Assembly (NCBI GenBank): GCA_036403035.1
Contig: DASWRT010000331.1
Span: 1-6,158, forward strand
DNA: 6,158 nt
Direction: 5' to 3'
DNA from: DASWRT01 sp036403035
GTDB taxonomy: Bacteria; Pseudomonadota; Alphaproteobacteria; ATCC43930; CGMCC-115725
In this document: in pieces, positions 4,878-6,158 of the stretch
Layout: each line of letters begins with the position of its first letter
How positions within the stretch are numbered: the stretch's first letter is position 1
The notes under the pieces: model-generated
Told to the model about the DNA's origin: nothing
The model's database searches: none
What the model saw: only the letters and a program-made list of their open reading frames with translations
Translations under genes and position numbers: made by a program

Positions 4878-5960
4878 TTGAGCGGCAAGAAGGTGAGGGT
4901 GGCCATCGTCGGCGTTGGGAACTGCGCGTCCTCGCTGGTGCAGGGCGTCACGTTCTACCGGGCGGCGCCGTCCGACGAGCCGGTCCCCGGCCTGATGAAT
5001 ACGGTTCTCGGCGGCTATCACGTCGGCGACATCGAGTTCTCCGCGGCCTTCGACATCAACGTTACCAAGGTCGGGCGCGACCTGTCGGAGGCGGTCTTCG
5101 CCGCCCCGAACAACACGGTGCGCTTCTCCGAGGTGCCGCCGCTCGGCGTGCCGGTGCATCGCGGGCCGACGCTCGACGGGCTCGGCAAGTATCTGAGGGG
5201 CGTGATCGAGGAGGCGCCGGGGGAGCCGGCCGAGGTGGCGCGCATCCTGCGCGAGACGAAGACCGAAATCGTCGTCTCCTACCTGCCGGTCGGTTCGGAG
5301 AAGGCGACCCGTTGGTACGCCGAGGCGGCGCTCGCCGCCGGCTGCGCCCTCGTCAACTGCATCCCGGTCTTCATCGCGTCGGACGAACGCTGGCGCCGCC
5401 GCTTCGAGGAGAAGGCGCTGCCGCTCATCGGCGACGACATCAAGTCCCAGGTCGGCGCGACGATCGTGCATCGCGTGCTGACCAACCTGTTCCGCGAGCG
5501 CGGCGTCCGGCTCGACCGCACCTACCAGCTCAATTTCGGCGGCAACACCGACTTCCGGAACATGCTGGAGCGCGAGCGGCTCGAATCGAAGAAGATCTCG
5601 AAGACGCGCGCGGTGACGAGCCAGCTCGACTATGATCTTCCGGACGACCGCGCCCATGTCGGGCCGAGCGACCACGTGCCGTGGCTCGAGGACCGGAAAT
5701 GGTGCTATATCCGCATGGAGGGGACGACCTTCGGCAACGTGCCGCTGAATTGCGAGCTGAAGCTGGAGGTATGGGACTCGCCGAACTCCGCCGGGGTCGT
5801 CATCGACGCGGTGCGCTGCGCCAAGCTGGCGCTCGACCGCGGCATCGGCGGCGCGCTGACCGGCCCGTCGAGCTATTTCATGAAGTCGCCCCCGCGCCAG
5901 TTCACCGACCACGAAGCCCGCGAGCGGACAGAGCGCTTCATCCGCGGCGAGGAGCGGTGA
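4878..5960 (+). CDS. ino1: myo-Inositol-1-phosphate synthase, actinobacterial type
   Basis: A 360-residue NAD-dependent synthase (EC 5.5.1.4) that converts glucose 6-phosphate to 1D-myo-inositol 3-phosphate, the first step of inositol synthesis. The Rossmann motif VRVAIVGVGNCASSLVQG is at 6-23. Other signatures are RGPTLDGLGKY (95-105), SYLPVGSEKA (134-143), NCIPVFIASD (160-169), GDDIKSQVGAT (185-195, with K189), NMLERERLESKKISKT (228-243, with K238, K239, K242), LEVWDSPNSAGVVIDAVR (296-313) and MKSPP (335-339). These match Mycobacterium Ino1 almost word for word, and the length matches this short class rather than the ~500-residue eukaryotic enzyme. The start is TTG with GAGG 7 nt upstream; no ATG lies between the RBS and the NAD motif, and the 36 open codons further upstream look unconserved. 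The product could feed inositol lipids, an inositol solute or inositol catabolism; the following gene is outside the window. Confidence 0.95.
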   Translation: MSGKKVRVAIVGVGNCASSLVQGVTFYRAAPSDEPVPGLMNTVLGGYHVGDIEFSAAFDINVTKVGRDLSEAVFAAPNNTVRFSEVPPLGVPVHRGPTLDGLGKYLRGVIEEAPGEPAEVARILRETKTEIVVSYLPVGSEKATRWYAEAALAAGCALVNCIPVFIASDERWRRRFEEKALPLIGDDIKSQVGATIVHRVLTNLFRERGVRLDRTYQLNFGGNTDFRNMLERERLESKKISKTRAVTSQLDYDLPDDRAHVGPSDHVPWLEDRKWCYIRMEGTTFGNVPLNCELKLEVWDSPNSAGVVIDAVRCAKLALDRGIGGALTGPSSYFMKSPPRQFTDHEARERTERFIRGEER

Positions 5961-6008
5961 GCCGGTCGCAACGCTGCCGGACGCGGCCGATAGCTGAAGA
6001 TTTCCTGA

Positions 6009-6027
6009 GCGGGATCAATCCCGTTTT
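6009..6027 (+). terminator. Intrinsic terminator after ino1
   Basis: CGGGA (6010-6014), loop TCAA, TCCCG (6019-6023), extended by a G-T wobble (6009 with 6024) and followed by TTTT (6024-6027). It stands 49 bp after the ino1 stop codon. The stem is short but the form is that of a rho-independent terminator. Confidence 0.6.
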
Positions 6028-6151
6028 CCCTCCCCCGCGAGCGGGGGAGGGGCAGGGTGGGGCCAATCGCGTCCGATCTTCCTATCAGAATATCTTGGCC
6101 TCAACCGGGAACATGCCCCCACCCCGACCCTCCCCCGCTCACGGGGGAGGG
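6028..6151. repeat. Pair of inverted palindromic units (BIME-like)
   Basis: Two hairpins of identical geometry face each other. The left one has CCCTCCCCCG (6028-6037), loop CGAG, CGGGGGAGGG (6042-6051); the right one has the same 10-bp stem at 6128-6137 and 6142-6151 with loop CTCA, so it is an inverted copy. The inner flanks are also inverted: a CAGGGTGGGG-like tract at 6053-6062 against CCCCCACCCCG at 6116-6126, then GGCCAA (6061-6066) against TTGGCC (6095-6100). This is the layout of bacterial REP/BIME intergenic elements. No coding signal was seen. Confidence 0.7.
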
Positions 6152-6158
6152 AGAGAAG

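Noticed and set aside
4558..4881. 107-codon plus-strand ORF before ino1
   Set aside because: Cys/Arg-rich composition, no family pattern, and it runs opposite to the convincing minus-strand remnant.
4656..5912. 418-codon minus-strand ORF opposite ino1
   Set aside because: It is a shadow of the ino1 coding frame: Arg/His/Leu-rich, no motif, and in a different frame from the real remnant peptide at 4591-4743.

Overview
The window looks like chromosomal DNA from a GC-rich alphaproteobacterium, probably of the Hyphomicrobiales type. The reasons are high GC (about two thirds by eye) with strong GC3 bias in most genes, CTTGAC-type -35 boxes, an EcfG-like promoter candidate, and clusters of GC-rich palindromic intergenic repeats. 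The lineage is an inference, because no rRNA or other phylogenetic marker is present.

Layout from left to right. (1) 7-654, minus: a glutathione S-transferase. (2) 786-1928, minus: a flavoenzyme of the monomeric sarcosine oxidase / N-methyltryptophan oxidase family with its covalent-FAD cysteine and catalytic residues intact. (3) 1929-2054: a divergent control region with a TTGACG box, a 14-bp palindrome and a TTTACCG direct repeat. (4) 2055-3197, plus: a periplasmic Leu/Ile/Val-type binding protein with a signal peptide; no permease or ATPase genes lie beside it. (5) 3198-3702: 505 bp without a gene, filled with nested inverted repeats and hairpins between two convergent genes. (6) 3703-4470, minus: a zinc metalloprotease of the matrixin/serralysin clan (M10) with no signal peptide, no RTX repeats and a histidine-rich tail. 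(7) 4471-4877: 407 bp without an intact gene, holding an AT-rich stretch, the 3' remnant of a lost minus-strand gene (about 4591-4743) and the upstream region of the next gene. (8) 4878-5960, plus: an actinobacterial-type myo-inositol-1-phosphate synthase with a TTG start, followed by a terminator. (9) 6028-6151: a pair of inverted palindromic units of the same general kind as those at 3245-3695.

How the genes relate. The oxidase and the binding protein share a divergent promoter region and may be co-regulated for uptake and oxidation of an amino acid or N-methylated amino acid; this is inference. GST may be read from the oxidase transcript or from its own promoter. The metalloprotease and the inositol synthase appear to be independent units, and the gene remnant between them marks a rearrangement point.

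I did not find a convincing undescribed multi-gene system. The most interesting items are the gene remnant beside an actinobacterial-type ino1, the dense repeat cluster, and the unusual metalloprotease architecture.
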